NCBI GenBank assembly: GCA_028279945.1 | Contig: JANQMT010000123.1 | Location: 1 to 49,777, forward strand | DNA length: 49,777 nt | Origin: JAKSCF01 sp028279945 | Lineage (GTDB): Bacteria > Bacillota > Clostridia > Peptostreptococcales > JAAYPU01 | Direction: 5' to 3' | Part shown: piece after piece, positions 17,934-26,650 of the stretch | Position numbering within the stretch: the stretch's first letter is position 1 | Layout of the letters: the number at the start of each line of letters is the position of its first letter | The notes under the pieces: model-generated | What the model saw: only the letters and a program-made list of their open reading frames with translations | Databases searched by the model: none | Told to the model about the DNA's origin: nothing | Position numbers and translations under genes: made by a program

Positions 17934-18009
17934 AATAGTCATCCTCACATAATTTACTTTCAATCGTTTTATTATGTTCTCAAATCCTTTTTTAGGTAGC
18001 ATCTATTAA

Positions 18010-18039
18010 GAGACAAGAAACAAAATTGTTTCTTGTCTC
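18010..18039 (-). promoter_or_regulatory. Intercistronic hairpin between binding protein and ATPase genes
   Basis: GAGACAAGAAACAA pairs exactly with TTGTTTCTTGTCTC over two loop bases: a 14-bp perfect stem in a 45-base gap. On the minus strand no T-run follows. Such a stem after the first gene of an ABC importer operon commonly protects the upstream mRNA or partly attenuates, so that binding protein outnumbers the membrane parts; that use here is inference. Confidence 0.75.
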
Positions 18040-18047
18040 CCTAATTT

Positions 18048-19187
18048 TTATTGAATATTTTGCTCTAAAGATAGCATCCAGTCTTCAAGAAAATCAGTTG
18101 TATATCCCCAATCATCATAATAATCTGCTAAATCAGCCATTGAAACACGCTTTTCTTCTTTTGATGGAAGATCATTTACATGAACCAAGACAGGTTTTAA
18201 TGAATAATATCTAGGAATTTTTTCTCCAACTATAGCTTTTAAAGCTAAACGCACTTGTACCTGACCAACTATGGTTGGGTCAACCGCTGCTGATGATCTC
18301 CAAATTTCTGGATGTTCTTGCATCATTGCTAAATCTTGATCAGAAATATCAACAGAGTAAAGTGGAATTGTTTTGCCAGAAGCTACTATGGCGTTATAGA
18401 ATCCTTTTGCATATTCATCCCATACAGCATATACAGCATCAATATCATCACTCGTTGTTAATAATGTTTCTAGTGCTGTTTGTGCCTTTGGCATCGGGTT
18501 ATCTGTTCCTAAGTCTATAGTGTTTATTACGTTAATTCCAGTATATGTAGGCAAGATGCCGCCTTCCCATATTCTGTGTCTTTTATCCGTTGGTGGCACA
18601 TTCGCAACACGATTATAAATAACGCTGCCTTCTCCATCTAACTCTTGTACCAATGACATTTGTGATAGAAGCCCCATCATTAAGTCATATTGATCCAATG
18701 AAACCAGCTTGCCTTTATGTACTTCACTAGGAATATCAAAATCGTTATCAAATACAATAACAGGAATATTATTCTTTAAAGCTTTTTCAACCGATTTTTT
18801 TAATGCATCCGCTTTACCATGAGATATTAAAATCGCATCCATTTTATTAGTTACTGCGTTTTCAATACCTTCAGCCATCTTAGTTAAATCATTATTTGCG
18901 TCTATTACACTTAGTTCAATACCATAACGTTCAGCTTCCGCTTTTACACCATTAATGTGTGTAATCATGTGAGTACCAGTTCCCCATTCTTTAACCAACG
19001 CCATTCGAAGTGTCTTACCTTTAACTGCTTCAGGAATGTCTGCAGAACTAGTATTATTATTATCTTGCACTGATTCTTCTGCTTCGTTACTGGCAGGAGC
19101 TTCCGTATTCTCGGGTGTATCACTAGAGCACCCAAATAAAGAAAACACAAGCAATAATGATAGTAAACATACCGCAAATTTTTTCAT
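18048..19187 (-). CDS. Periplasmic-binding-protein-like sugar lipoprotein (ABC importer)
   Basis: Extracellular solute-binding lipoprotein, 379 residues from ATG at 19187. Signal peptide and lipobox LFGC place lipid-modified Cys at about 20; a Ser/Thr/Asn/Glu-rich tether follows, then a RbsB-like two-lobe fold (DAILISHGKADALKKSVEKA, IPVIVFDNDFDIP, VYAVWDEYAKG). Starts further upstream are excluded: the first ATG of the open frame overlaps the -10 box, and AAGGAGAGG sits nine bases before the chosen ATG. It is the first gene of the salvage operon, driven by a consensus promoter. Confidence 0.9.
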   Translation of the reverse strand: MKKFAVCLLSLLLVFSLFGCSSDTPENTEAPASNEAEESVQDNNNTSSADIPEAVKGKTLRMALVKEWGTGTHMITHINGVKAEAERYGIELSVIDANNDLTKMAEGIENAVTNKMDAILISHGKADALKKSVEKALKNNIPVIVFDNDFDIPSEVHKGKLVSLDQYDLMMGLLSQMSLVQELDGEGSVIYNRVANVPPTDKRHRIWEGGILPTYTGINVINTIDLGTDNPMPKAQTALETLLTTSDDIDAVYAVWDEYAKGFYNAIVASGKTIPLYSVDISDQDLAMMQEHPEIWRSSAAVDPTIVGQVQVRLALKAIVGEKIPRYYSLKPVLVHVNDLPSKEEKRVSMADLADYYDDWGYTTDFLEDWMLSLEQNIQ

Positions 19188-19233
19188 TTTTTTCATCCTC
19201 TCCTTTTCGTGCATTATCGGGTTTTGTGTCAAC

Positions 19234-19263
19234 ATTATATCATTATTTTCAAAAACGTGTCAA
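19234..19263 (-). promoter_or_regulatory. Consensus promoter of the pentose-salvage operon
   Basis: Minus strand TTGACA (19258-19263), 18-base spacer, TATAAT (19234-19239), about 47 bases before the binding-protein start. A perfect vegetative promoter next to a DeoR gene implies repression; I cannot define the operator. Confidence 0.85.
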
Positions 19264-19385
19264 TAAATTTCATTATTCTTTCTTAATTTTTCATCAATAT
19301 GTCAAAAAATATCATGTATTACCACAACGTATTCATCATAATTAATTAGATATCACCTAAATTAGGATTCTTAATAAAAAATTAA

Positions 19386-19428
19386 AAAATGCTTAATGAA
19401 ATGTCCCTAACATTTCATTAAGCATTTT
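19386..19428 (-). terminator. Terminator of the DeoR gene
   Basis: An 18-bp perfect stem (19386-19403 with 19411-19428), loop TCCCTAA, with T-rich flanks on both sides. It separates the regulator gene from the operon promoter. Confidence 0.9.
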
Positions 19429-19438
19429 ATTTTTATCT

Positions 19439-20182
19439 TTACTCGATTACGATAGCTTTATTACTATCCAAGCCATCCAAATTCGCCTTCTTAGTCGTTA
19501 TTAATCTATGGTCATCTTTAATTTGTGCAAATATGTATCTTGAATTATGACCAAGTTTTGTTGAATCTCCAATAAAATATACTTCTTTTGAATTCTTTAT
19601 AACGATTTTATTAATTTCTGCAACATCCATGTTAGATGTAGTCAACCCCCGGTCTACAGTTATCCCTGACGCTCCAATAAAACACTTATCAAAGTACATA
19701 GATGAAACCTGGTTAATTGCGCTTGGCCCAACAATAACCGAAATATTAGTTAATAAGTTGCCTCCCAGTAAAATTGTATTAATATTGTATCTTTGCAATT
19801 CATTGATATGAAAGGCACCATTTGTAACCACCGTTACGTCCTTGCCTTCCAGATGCTTTATTATGTGGTTTTCTGTGGTTCCAGGGCCTAAGAAAACGAA
19901 TTGTCCATCCCCTATTAAGGTGGCCACATAACTTCCTATAATTTCTTTTTCTTCATTGTTTAAATTAAGTTTTTCTGCAAGTGATTTTTCAGCAACGTTT
20001 TTAATCAATTTTACTGCTCCACCAGATAACAGTTGAATATGCTCTTCTTCAGATAGTGTCTTTAAATCTCGCCTTACAGTTGCAAGTGATACATTCGTTT
20101 TTTCTTTAATTTCATCTAAGTAAACAATTTCTTTTGAATGCATAAATTCTAAAATCTTTTTTCTTCTCGTATATGGTATCAA
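19439..20182 (-). CDS. DeoR-family transcriptional regulator
   Basis: Repressor type that senses sugar phosphates, 247 residues. N-terminal winged HTH (about 1-58: RRKKILEFMHSKEIVYLDEI, VSLATVRRDLKTL), then the DeoR sensor domain with FLGPGTTENHIIKHL, GGNLL and a C-terminal DSTKLG segment. The start is TTG at 20182 behind AAAGGAAG; no ATG is available. It has its own promoter and terminator, just upstream of the importer-kinase-isomerase-aldolase operon, its probable target. The effector would be a pathway sugar phosphate, by inference. Confidence 0.92.
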   Translation of the reverse strand: MIPYTRRKKILEFMHSKEIVYLDEIKEKTNVSLATVRRDLKTLSEEEHIQLLSGGAVKLIKNVAEKSLAEKLNLNNEEKEIIGSYVATLIGDGQFVFLGPGTTENHIIKHLEGKDVTVVTNGAFHINELQRYNINTILLGGNLLTNISVIVGPSAINQVSSMYFDKCFIGASGITVDRGLTTSNMDVAEINKIVIKNSKEVYFIGDSTKLGHNSRYIFAQIKDDHRLITTKKANLDGLDSNKAIVIE

Positions 20183-20253
20183 CTACTTCACTTCCTTTCA
20201 CTATTTTTTCATATTTTATCAACCCAATCCCATTTATTATCATTTTTAATCAT

Positions 20254-20281
20254 ATTATATCATATTTTAACTGAATGTAAA
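20254..20281 (-). promoter_or_regulatory. Promoter of the DeoR gene
   Basis: Minus strand TTTACA (20276-20281), 16-base spacer, TATAAT (20254-20259). Confidence 0.6.
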
Positions 20282-20359
20282 TTAATATATTTCAGTCTCC
20301 ATCAATCATTTTAAAAATTTTTATAGTATGGCAATACTGCCTATTATTTCATCCAAGCA

Positions 20360-20394
20360 AAAATCGATAAGACCGTTTAAATCTCATCGATTTT
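20360..20394 (-). terminator. Terminator after the small L,D-transpeptidase gene
   Basis: AAAATCGAT pairs with ATCGATTTT around a loop, 14 bases past the stop codon; the trailing T-run is built from the stem end (TTTTT). Confidence 0.65.
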
Positions 20395-20408
20395 ACTCAA
20401 CTATTCAA

Positions 20409-20894
20409 TCACTTAAGTATTTTAACAGGTGTTCCCAGTTCTACATTATCCCACAAAGTTTTTATATCTTCATCCTCTAAAGCGACACAACCGGCTGTCC
20501 AATCAAATTGACTTCCTTTCCCGTGAATACCGATTTGACCTCCAAGAAGGGTAGACCAATCAGGTCTCTTGCCTATATCTATGGCTTCTTTTATCTTGTT
20601 ATAACTCTTTTCATCTATCAAGCCATCTTTTAATCCTCGTTCTGCATCTTCAAGATTAGGATAGCTTAATCCCAGAAATAAAGTAAATCTGCTTTTAGGG
20701 TTTTTAGTACATACATAATACTCTCCTTCCGGAGTTCTTCCATCACCTTCTCGTATTTTATTGCCTTTAGGTGAGAACCCTAACCCTATCTTATAAGTCG
20801 CCATTATATTATCTTTGTCCCAAAGTTCTAACTTTCTATCTTCTTTATATACTTTTATAACTCTGTTTACATTTTTCACACTATCTATTTCCAC
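20409..20894 (-). CDS. YkuD-family L,D-transpeptidase, short form
   Basis: Peptidoglycan cross-linking or trimming enzyme fold, 161 residues with no signal peptide. Catalytic motif seen: IGIHGKGSQFDWTAGCVALE, that is the HG...S/T-x-GC-V pattern with the catalytic Cys. The start is GTG at 20894 with GGAGGGG upstream. The lack of an export signal is odd for a wall enzyme and resembles the YafK/ErfK-like small forms. It follows the glycoside hydrolase lipoprotein after 27 bases, so probably one operon. Confidence 0.88.
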   Translation of the reverse strand: MEIDSVKNVNRVIKVYKEDRKLELWDKDNIMATYKIGLGFSPKGNKIREGDGRTPEGEYYVCTKNPKSRFTLFLGLSYPNLEDAERGLKDGLIDEKSYNKIKEAIDIGKRPDWSTLLGGQIGIHGKGSQFDWTAGCVALEDEDIKTLWDNVELGTPVKILK

Positions 20895-20921
20895 TGCTAT
20901 CTTGCCCCTCCTTCATATCAA

Positions 20922-22358
20922 CTATTTAAGTGCATCTGTGTGATAATTATTACCTGCATTCCATATCATATATTGTTCAACCCCTAAGTCCTTTAAGGCT
21001 TGAATTTGCGCTTTTACTTCTCTCGTTCTATAAGGAATATATCCTGTTACCCATGTTGCAGTAAAATCTTGTATCCATGGTCGTATAACTGCCGGTGTAC
21101 TAATATTTTGATTTCTTTCTATTCCATCCTTTGTGCAATAGTACACCGTTTCGTATGGAAATTGGTCGGGTACACTCAACCCATATACATTAGGACCATA
21201 ATGGCTGGGATACATCATGGGGCATATAAAGTCTATTGAATTGCTCACAGCTTCCCAATACTGTCCGATTCCCATGTCGTCTACAACAGAACCCACTTGA
21301 CCGAAAATATCTGCTCCAACATATACCTCTTTCTTTGACAACTCTTCATAGCTGTATTCTAAGAATTTTTGTATGGTTTCGGCTTTTGTCTCATCTTTTT
21401 CATTTCTATAATCTAGTTTATTACAGGTTGCAGCACTTACATCTGGGAATCTAACATAGTCAAATTGAATCTCATTAAAACCTATATCTGCAGCTTCCAT
21501 TGATACTGCCAGGTTATACTCCCAGAACTGTCTGTCATGAGGGGTTCCCCAATAGAGTTTATCTCTGCTTTGATAAATTTTACCACTGGATTTATATACA
21601 GTCGCTCTTTCCGGATAAGTCTGCGCATAAATAGTATCTTTAAAGGTAACGATTCGTGCAATAGCATAAATATTATTATCTTTTAGCTTTTGCAGCATTT
21701 CTCTTACTTTTTCTTTTTCATAAGTTGTGTTGGCATCCGGACAATACTTCTCTGCCGCATCCGAATTAAAAAGCATGTTGCCGCGGTCAGCCTTTACATC
21801 AATGACAAAAGCATTGATATCTGTTTCATTTGCAATTTGAATGAATTCATCAATTCTTTGCCTCGTACTATTTACGGTTAAATATAAAGCCCTTGCCTCT
21901 ATTTTAGGGTTATTCTTATAGCTCTCTACTTTATATTTAGGGTCAAAATCTAAATGAGTAAATCCTTTTCTGAATGTTTCTCCAAGGTTAGACGTCAGTT
22001 GACCAGACGGCAGCCATCCCTCTATATATTGGTCAAGAATGACATAGTTGACTTTACTCCAAGCTTCCTCGTTTTCTGCTTTTTCTTCAACTAATTCTAC
22101 TTCTGTAAACCTTAATATATCGCCCTGTACTTCAGATGTCAATGATGACTCACTATATAAAATGCTATCTTGATTAATAAATCTGACTTTTTCAGGGTCA
22201 TATTGTCCTAATGCGGCATGCTCTATTGCACCTTCTGTCAAACTATCTACTACTTGAGTTTCGGTTGGCACTACATCATCCTTATTAGAACATGCGGACA
22301 TGGTCAACGACAAGCATAAAAGTGTTACAGCTAAAATATTCAATGTTTTATTTCTCAA
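20922..22358 (-). CDS. Putative glycoside hydrolase lipoprotein (DUF4015-like) with SH3 domain
   Basis: Secreted lipoprotein of 478 residues from a TTG start at 22358 with GGAGAG eight bases before it; the upstream ATG at 22379 lacks such a site. Lipobox MSAC, then a bacterial SH3-like domain (about 45-120), then a TIM-barrel region with FVIDVKADRGNM, FNEIQFDYVRFPD, VGADIFGQ, MYPSHYGP and VTGYIPYRTREVKAQI. These match the putative glycosyl hydrolase family once called DUF4015. SH3 plus neighbouring L,D-transpeptidases suggest a wall substrate. The substrate is not known. Confidence 0.85.
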   Translation of the reverse strand: MRNKTLNILAVTLLCLSLTMSACSNKDDVVPTETQVVDSLTEGAIEHAALGQYDPEKVRFINQDSILYSESSLTSEVQGDILRFTEVELVEEKAENEEAWSKVNYVILDQYIEGWLPSGQLTSNLGETFRKGFTHLDFDPKYKVESYKNNPKIEARALYLTVNSTRQRIDEFIQIANETDINAFVIDVKADRGNMLFNSDAAEKYCPDANTTYEKEKVREMLQKLKDNNIYAIARIVTFKDTIYAQTYPERATVYKSSGKIYQSRDKLYWGTPHDRQFWEYNLAVSMEAADIGFNEIQFDYVRFPDVSAATCNKLDYRNEKDETKAETIQKFLEYSYEELSKKEVYVGADIFGQVGSVVDDMGIGQYWEAVSNSIDFICPMMYPSHYGPNVYGLSVPDQFPYETVYYCTKDGIERNQNISTPAVIRPWIQDFTATWVTGYIPYRTREVKAQIQALKDLGVEQYMIWNAGNNYHTDALK

Positions 22359-22464
22359 AAAAATCACTCTCCATAGCATTTATTTACAGCTTCCATTATA
22401 TCATCTTTTATTGTTTTACGATAAGAGGAATTTTTTCTTTTTTCTACATTTTTTGCCTGGCCTA

Positions 22465-23808
22465 TTATTCGATAATGATCACTATGGTTTTGCGAATCTC
22501 TACCCAATTATATAAAAATTTAGCATGTGAAGTATAGTTCCTTACACAGCGATGAGACAAAGGCACTGTCCCTATCGTACTTGTATACTCAATATGGCCG
22601 GGATCAATTCGTTTTTCTTCCTTTATCTTATAATTGACGGGAACACCATGAATATAGCTGCCTCCTGTGAACCTTACAGCATAAGGCGCATATCCTGCTA
22701 TTTCTTTGGTTTCATCATCCAAGTATAAAAATTTTTTCCGGGTCTCTAAGGCAAAGTAATAGCCTAGCGGTGTCTCAATTTTATGCTTTGCCTTTGCTCC
22801 GGTAGTTGCTAGTGTATAAGATACTAATACCCATTGATTGTCTATTTTTTCAAATACACCTTCATTTTGGTTGTATCGATCAATAATAACAACTTTCTTT
22901 AATTCATCCAGGCGTTTACTGGAGCTTACATATTTTTTAGGGACCCAGCATTTAATATTATTTTTTAGAACTAAAACTTGATAATGGGTTTCATTACTGG
23001 ATAATAGTCTTATTAAAGAACCATCTTCGATGTAGATAAAATTGGTTCTATCCGATAAGTTAAGATACCCCGGTGCGCTTTGGGTTCTCCTAACCCCATA
23101 TGCATCATAAGTTCCACCTTTATAGAGTGGTGCATACCCTTTTCGATTTTTATAGTTATCTACATAAGTAATCGTTCCTTTACCCACTTCTTCTTCCATT
23201 TTTATAAGTTGTTCAAGCATTTTATCAAATTGAAATTTTCGAACGCCTACCAGCTTTGATAATAAAAAACCAAATTGCTTCTCTCCTTTATTATTCCACC
23301 AGTACACATGGCACCATTGATCGCAATTGTATTTCTCAATATACTGTCCTTTAACAGTCTCCATCAAATTGAGTTTTTCGTGAGCATAGGTGGCTCTTAT
23401 CACCCTACCCTCTAATCCGGGTGCCTCTCTAATATTGACACTTCCTTTGTTAACCACCACATAATCATAATTAATAAAATACTTATTATATTTTAGATTG
23501 ACTGTTATTTCATCCGGTACTAATGTGGCGTGTTGTTCAATCATTTCACTTTCACCTTGAATATTCAATGGGTCTTCCATTTCTTCCATTTCTTCTACTT
23601 CTTCTATTTCTTCTATTTCTTCATTGACCTCAATACCTTCAATGCCATTATTTTCTTCATTATTTTCTTCGTTCTCTTCGTTATTTTCTTGCTCTTTCAC
23701 TTCGGTAGATATCACTACAATATGATCAATTTCTTGAGTATAGCCCCTTTGATCGTAGTATCCAAAAAGGATAATAATCGTCAAAAATATAAAAATAATT
23801 TTTTTCAT
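22465..23808 (-). CDS. Exported L,D-transpeptidase with SH3 domain and acidic linker
   Basis: 447 residues: N-terminal signal or anchor segment (1-20), a Glu/Asn-rich low-complexity stretch (about 38-80, nearly all E, N, M, I), an SH3b domain (about 113-190, VNKGSVNIREAPG), a second SH3-like region near 265-300, and a C-terminal YkuD domain with YIHGVPVN and SHRCVRN holding the catalytic Cys. It lies 106 bases upstream of the glycoside hydrolase gene in the same direction. The acidic linker probably spans or binds wall material, possibly with cations; this is inference. Confidence 0.88.
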   Translation of the reverse strand: MKKIIFIFLTIIILFGYYDQRGYTQEIDHIVVISTEVKEQENNEENEENNEENNGIEGIEVNEEIEEIEEVEEMEEMEDPLNIQGESEMIEQHATLVPDEITVNLKYNKYFINYDYVVVNKGSVNIREAPGLEGRVIRATYAHEKLNLMETVKGQYIEKYNCDQWCHVYWWNNKGEKQFGFLLSKLVGVRKFQFDKMLEQLIKMEEEVGKGTITYVDNYKNRKGYAPLYKGGTYDAYGVRRTQSAPGYLNLSDRTNFIYIEDGSLIRLLSSNETHYQVLVLKNNIKCWVPKKYVSSSKRLDELKKVVIIDRYNQNEGVFEKIDNQWVLVSYTLATTGAKAKHKIETPLGYYFALETRKKFLYLDDETKEIAGYAPYAVRFTGGSYIHGVPVNYKIKEEKRIDPGHIEYTSTIGTVPLSHRCVRNYTSHAKFLYNWVEIRKTIVIIIE

Positions 23809-23980
23809 ACGCCCACCTGCAAATATATATATATATACATCGTATTACCTAATTAATATGTAAAAAAGCAGGGCTTAATAACTTTTTTTAGAATGAATTA
23901 AATTATTTTTTATATGGATCCTTGTTTGAATAAAAATTGAAACCATTGAATGCCATCCTAACTACGGTCTATTATATTTG

Positions 23981-25147
23981 TTAAATAGCTAATCTATAGA
24001 TATTGATAATATCTATTTTAGATAATTTTTTAAATGGCCCCCCAACATAGCCCAGTCCATTATTCACTGCTTTTTCAGCCATTTGTTCAAATTCATTAAT
24101 GGGTAATTCAGCATGAGTAAATGTTGTAGGAATACCCAGTCTGTGAATAAACATTTCCATCCTTCTAATGCCCTCTAAAGCCGTTCTTTCCGGGCAGTCA
24201 TAATCATACTCAACATCCCATACATTCACTGAAAATTGGCAAAATCGATTGATATCCTCTTTAAACACATATTTTGCCCAAGCACCCATGGTAATGGCTA
24301 GAGAACCTCCATGGGATAAATCATATTTTGCACTGATCTCATGGCCTGTACGATGTGCACCAAAATCTCCTATTTCACCTAACAAATCATTATGTGCAAT
24401 AGAACTGGCCCACATAATATCCGAACACGTTTTATAGTCTCTTTCTTTTACTGCTTGATAGCTTTGTTTTATTAGTGTTCTAAAGATTGCTTCACATATT
24501 TTATCTTGAAGATCTGAATGCTCTTGCTTTGTAAAGTAACGTTCCCAAACATGAGCAAAGATATCTATTATACTTACTGCCATGTGATAATCTGAAAGCG
24601 TATAGGTTAATTCAGGATTCATAATAGCAAAAGCCGGTTTGACATGTACATCTTTTAATCCTCTTTTAAACATACCCTCTTCATTGGTTATAACTGCACA
24701 ACGGTTGGTTTCACTTGCTGTTGCCGGGACTGTGAGAATAACGCCTACAGGTAATGCCTTTTTTACCGTTTCCTTTTTTAAGTAGAAATCCCAAACATCG
24801 CCTTCATAAGGAACACCAATGGCAATTGTTTTTGAAGAGTCTATAACGCTACCACCGCCTACTGCTAATATAAAATCAATGCCTCGTTCTTTACATATCG
24901 TAATTCCCTGTTTTACAAGTCCTAATTTTGGGTTAGAATGAACGCCTCCTAATTCTACATAGTCGATATTGCTTTTATGCAGAGAGTCGATAACTTTATT
25001 ATATAACCCGGTCTCCTTGATACTTCCACTGCCGTAATGTAATAAAATTTTCTTTGCTTGTTGCTGTTTTATTAAATCGCCAACCAGCATTTCCTTGCCT
25101 TTTCCAAAATGTACCATAGTAGGCATACTGAATGTAAAATCGTTCAT
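23981..25147 (-). CDS. Iron-containing alcohol dehydrogenase (butanol dehydrogenase-like)
   Basis: NAD(P)H-dependent aldehyde reductase, 388 residues, BDH/YqhD subgroup. Seen: FGKGKE, AVGGGSVIDSSK (NAD loop), TVPATASETN, DIFAHVWERYF carrying the first metal residues, and HDLSHGG-like YDLSHGGSLA. It is complete, unlike the ADH remnant near 12 kb, and of a different subgroup. There is no functional link to its neighbours; 150 bases separate it from queT and 172 from the L,D-transpeptidase. Confidence 0.92.
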   Translation of the reverse strand: MNDFTFSMPTMVHFGKGKEMLVGDLIKQQQAKKILLHYGSGSIKETGLYNKVIDSLHKSNIDYVELGGVHSNPKLGLVKQGITICKERGIDFILAVGGGSVIDSSKTIAIGVPYEGDVWDFYLKKETVKKALPVGVILTVPATASETNRCAVITNEEGMFKRGLKDVHVKPAFAIMNPELTYTLSDYHMAVSIIDIFAHVWERYFTKQEHSDLQDKICEAIFRTLIKQSYQAVKERDYKTCSDIMWASSIAHNDLLGEIGDFGAHRTGHEISAKYDLSHGGSLAITMGAWAKYVFKEDINRFCQFSVNVWDVEYDYDCPERTALEGIRRMEMFIHRLGIPTTFTHAELPINEFEQMAEKAVNNGLGYVGGPFKKLSKIDIINIYRLAI

Positions 25148-25274
25148 CTCCTAATATTCACCTCTTTTTCAATGCTATCTAGGCGGCACGTAGTTTCATA
25201 CTACTTACCAACTATATTTTACACTAAGTCTTTTTCTTTAAAAACAACCGTTGATCATATTTTCTTATTTTTAT

Positions 25275-25298
25275 AAAAAAAGGAGCTAATGCTCCTTT
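25275..25298 (-). terminator. Terminator of queT
   Basis: AAAGGAGC pairs with GCTCCTTT over four bases, overlapping the stop codon, with a run of seven T on the minus strand. Confidence 0.88.
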
Positions 25299-25761
25299 AT
25301 TCAAACAATTTTTTCTTATATTTTTCCAATCCCCTCAGCAAAGGATATCCTAAACCATAGCATGCTATCAATTGTCCCAAACTTACCCAGCCAATACTCA
25401 CTAATACCGGCACATTTAACAGATAACTCAGCATGGCACCAATAATAATACCATTAAAAACAACCGGTGGAAGTGGTGCAAATGCTCGATTTTTGATTTT
25501 ATAGGTAGCAATCGCCGCTAATAAAGACGCCGTGCTGCCTAAAACAATATCTAAAAGACCAAAACCACCAATAATATTACTTATGATACATCCAATAAAA
25601 AGGCCGGGGATGGCTGCCGGTGTAAAAAATGGGAGAATGGTTAATGCTTCAGATACCCGAACTTGCATGATGTTATAGCTGAAGGGCATCAGTGCAATTG
25701 TAAGAGCAGCATAAATAGCAGCAATGATTGCTGCCTGGACTAAAAATTTTGTTTTATTCAT
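25297..25761 (-). CDS. queT: QueT-family queuosine precursor transporter
   Basis: Integral membrane substrate-binding (S) component of ECF type, 154 residues with five or six membrane segments. The pattern ALTIALMPFSYNIMQVRVSE and IPGLFIGCIISN matches QueT. It should import preQ1 or related 7-deazaguanines, borrowing energy from the shared EcfA1-A2-T module encoded at 30835-33324 in this window. A preQ1-I-like element lies directly over its ribosome binding site, which supports the call. Confidence 0.93.
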   Translation of the reverse strand: MNKTKFLVQAAIIAAIYAALTIALMPFSYNIMQVRVSEALTILPFFTPAAIPGLFIGCIISNIIGGFGLLDIVLGSTASLLAAIATYKIKNRAFAPLPPVVFNGIIIGAMLSYLLNVPVLVSIGWVSLGQLIACYGLGYPLLRGLEKYKKKLFE

Positions 25762-25767
25762 TTTTTT

Positions 25768-25809
25768 CCTCCTAGTTTTGTTTATAGTCAGGATGGTTTC
25801 GAACTGACT
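25768..25809 (-). promoter_or_regulatory. PreQ1-I-type riboswitch candidate
   Basis: Minus strand: AGTCAG, loop TTCGAAACCATC, CTGACT (six-pair P1), then the A-rich tail ATAAACAAAACTAGGAGG. The ACC in the loop can pair with the GG of the Shine-Dalgarno to form the pseudoknot when ligand binds, so it should block translation. Size, A-rich tail and position before queT fit class I. Confidence 0.85.
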
Positions 25810-25818
25810 TTAGACCTT

Positions 25819-25848
25819 ATTATATTACTTAAACTATTGGAATGTCAA
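25819..25848 (-). promoter_or_regulatory. queT promoter
   Basis: TTGACA (25843-25848), 18-base spacer, TATAAT (25819-25824). Transcription should begin just before the aptamer. Confidence 0.85.
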
Positions 25849-26004
25849 TGTTTTTAATTTTTAACTTTCTAAGAATAATGGTCAAATACTAAATTCTTCT
25901 AAAAATGCTATTGCAATAATTCTATTGTGCCTTGACACCTAAAAATTATTTAGAAATACTGGTTAAGATTATTCATTTCTAATTTACACAAAATTTTTAT
26001 TCTC

Positions 26005-26574
26005 TTAAAGTATAAAGAAAATAGTAACACTAACCGTTATAATAAACCACGACACAAGGATTATTTTATCTGATTTTTTGATTTTTTTTAAATCGTTAAC
26101 ATATAATACACACGTAGCTAATATTATCCAAAATGTTAATACCCCATCACCCCATCTTTTTTTGTAAATATGAGTTATTATAGAATTTTCTATGTCAATA
26201 TGATGTGTGTATTTAAAAGTATCAATATTTCTAATAACCATATCTTGGACAGGTGTTTTCCTTTGCCAAAATAATTTATTAAAAATGCCCTCTTTTGTAA
26301 GTATGAAATATTTTTCTTGTTCTTCTTCTAGTATTATATATATGTATATTCCTTTTTCTTCATAGACTTTTTCTATAATATTAAATTCATTAATATTAAT
26401 TGAAGTATTAAAATAGTCGTTCCACAATAAAAAAGTAGCTATAAAAATTATAATACCTGCTATAGTCCAACTTATTATTCTTATTTTTTTATTTTTACGT
26501 ATATTATTTATTTTTTTTATATCTTTTGCTATAAGGAATACTACACAAAAAGTGATAGTTTGTAATAAATTCAT
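26005..26574 (-). CDS. Hypothetical membrane protein, four segments
   Basis: 189 residues, not recognised. Predicted membrane segments near 1-16, 33-51, 145-162 and 170-189; between them lies a soluble stretch (about 55-140) rich in Lys, Glu and Ile. The base composition is even more AT-rich than its neighbours, with many Ile and Lys. It lies downstream of the histidine kinase gene after 76 bases and could be the last gene of that operon, but I see no functional clue. Confidence 0.6.
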   Translation of the reverse strand: MNLLQTITFCVVFLIAKDIKKINNIRKNKKIRIISWTIAGIIIFIATFLLWNDYFNTSININEFNIIEKVYEEKGIYIYIILEEEQEKYFILTKEGIFNKLFWQRKTPVQDMVIRNIDTFKYTHHIDIENSIITHIYKKRWGDGVLTFWIILATCVLYVNDLKKIKKSDKIILVSWFIITVSVTIFFIL

Positions 26575-26650
26575 TTACACATAAATTCCTCTCTATTAAT
26601 TATGCACAACCGGAACTTACTATTTCATTTAACGATATTTTTTTATATCT

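Noticed and set aside
22300..22515. Small hydrophobic plus-strand frames before the glycoside hydrolase gene
   Set aside because: They are the antisense of the signal peptide region and AT-rich spacer; no start site or family pattern.
23821..23840. AT dinucleotide run
   Set aside because: A short simple repeat in spacer DNA with no other structure.
25862..26004. Possible small RNA in the AT-rich gap between queT and the membrane protein gene
   Set aside because: No hairpin followed by a T-run and no clear promoter beyond that of queT.
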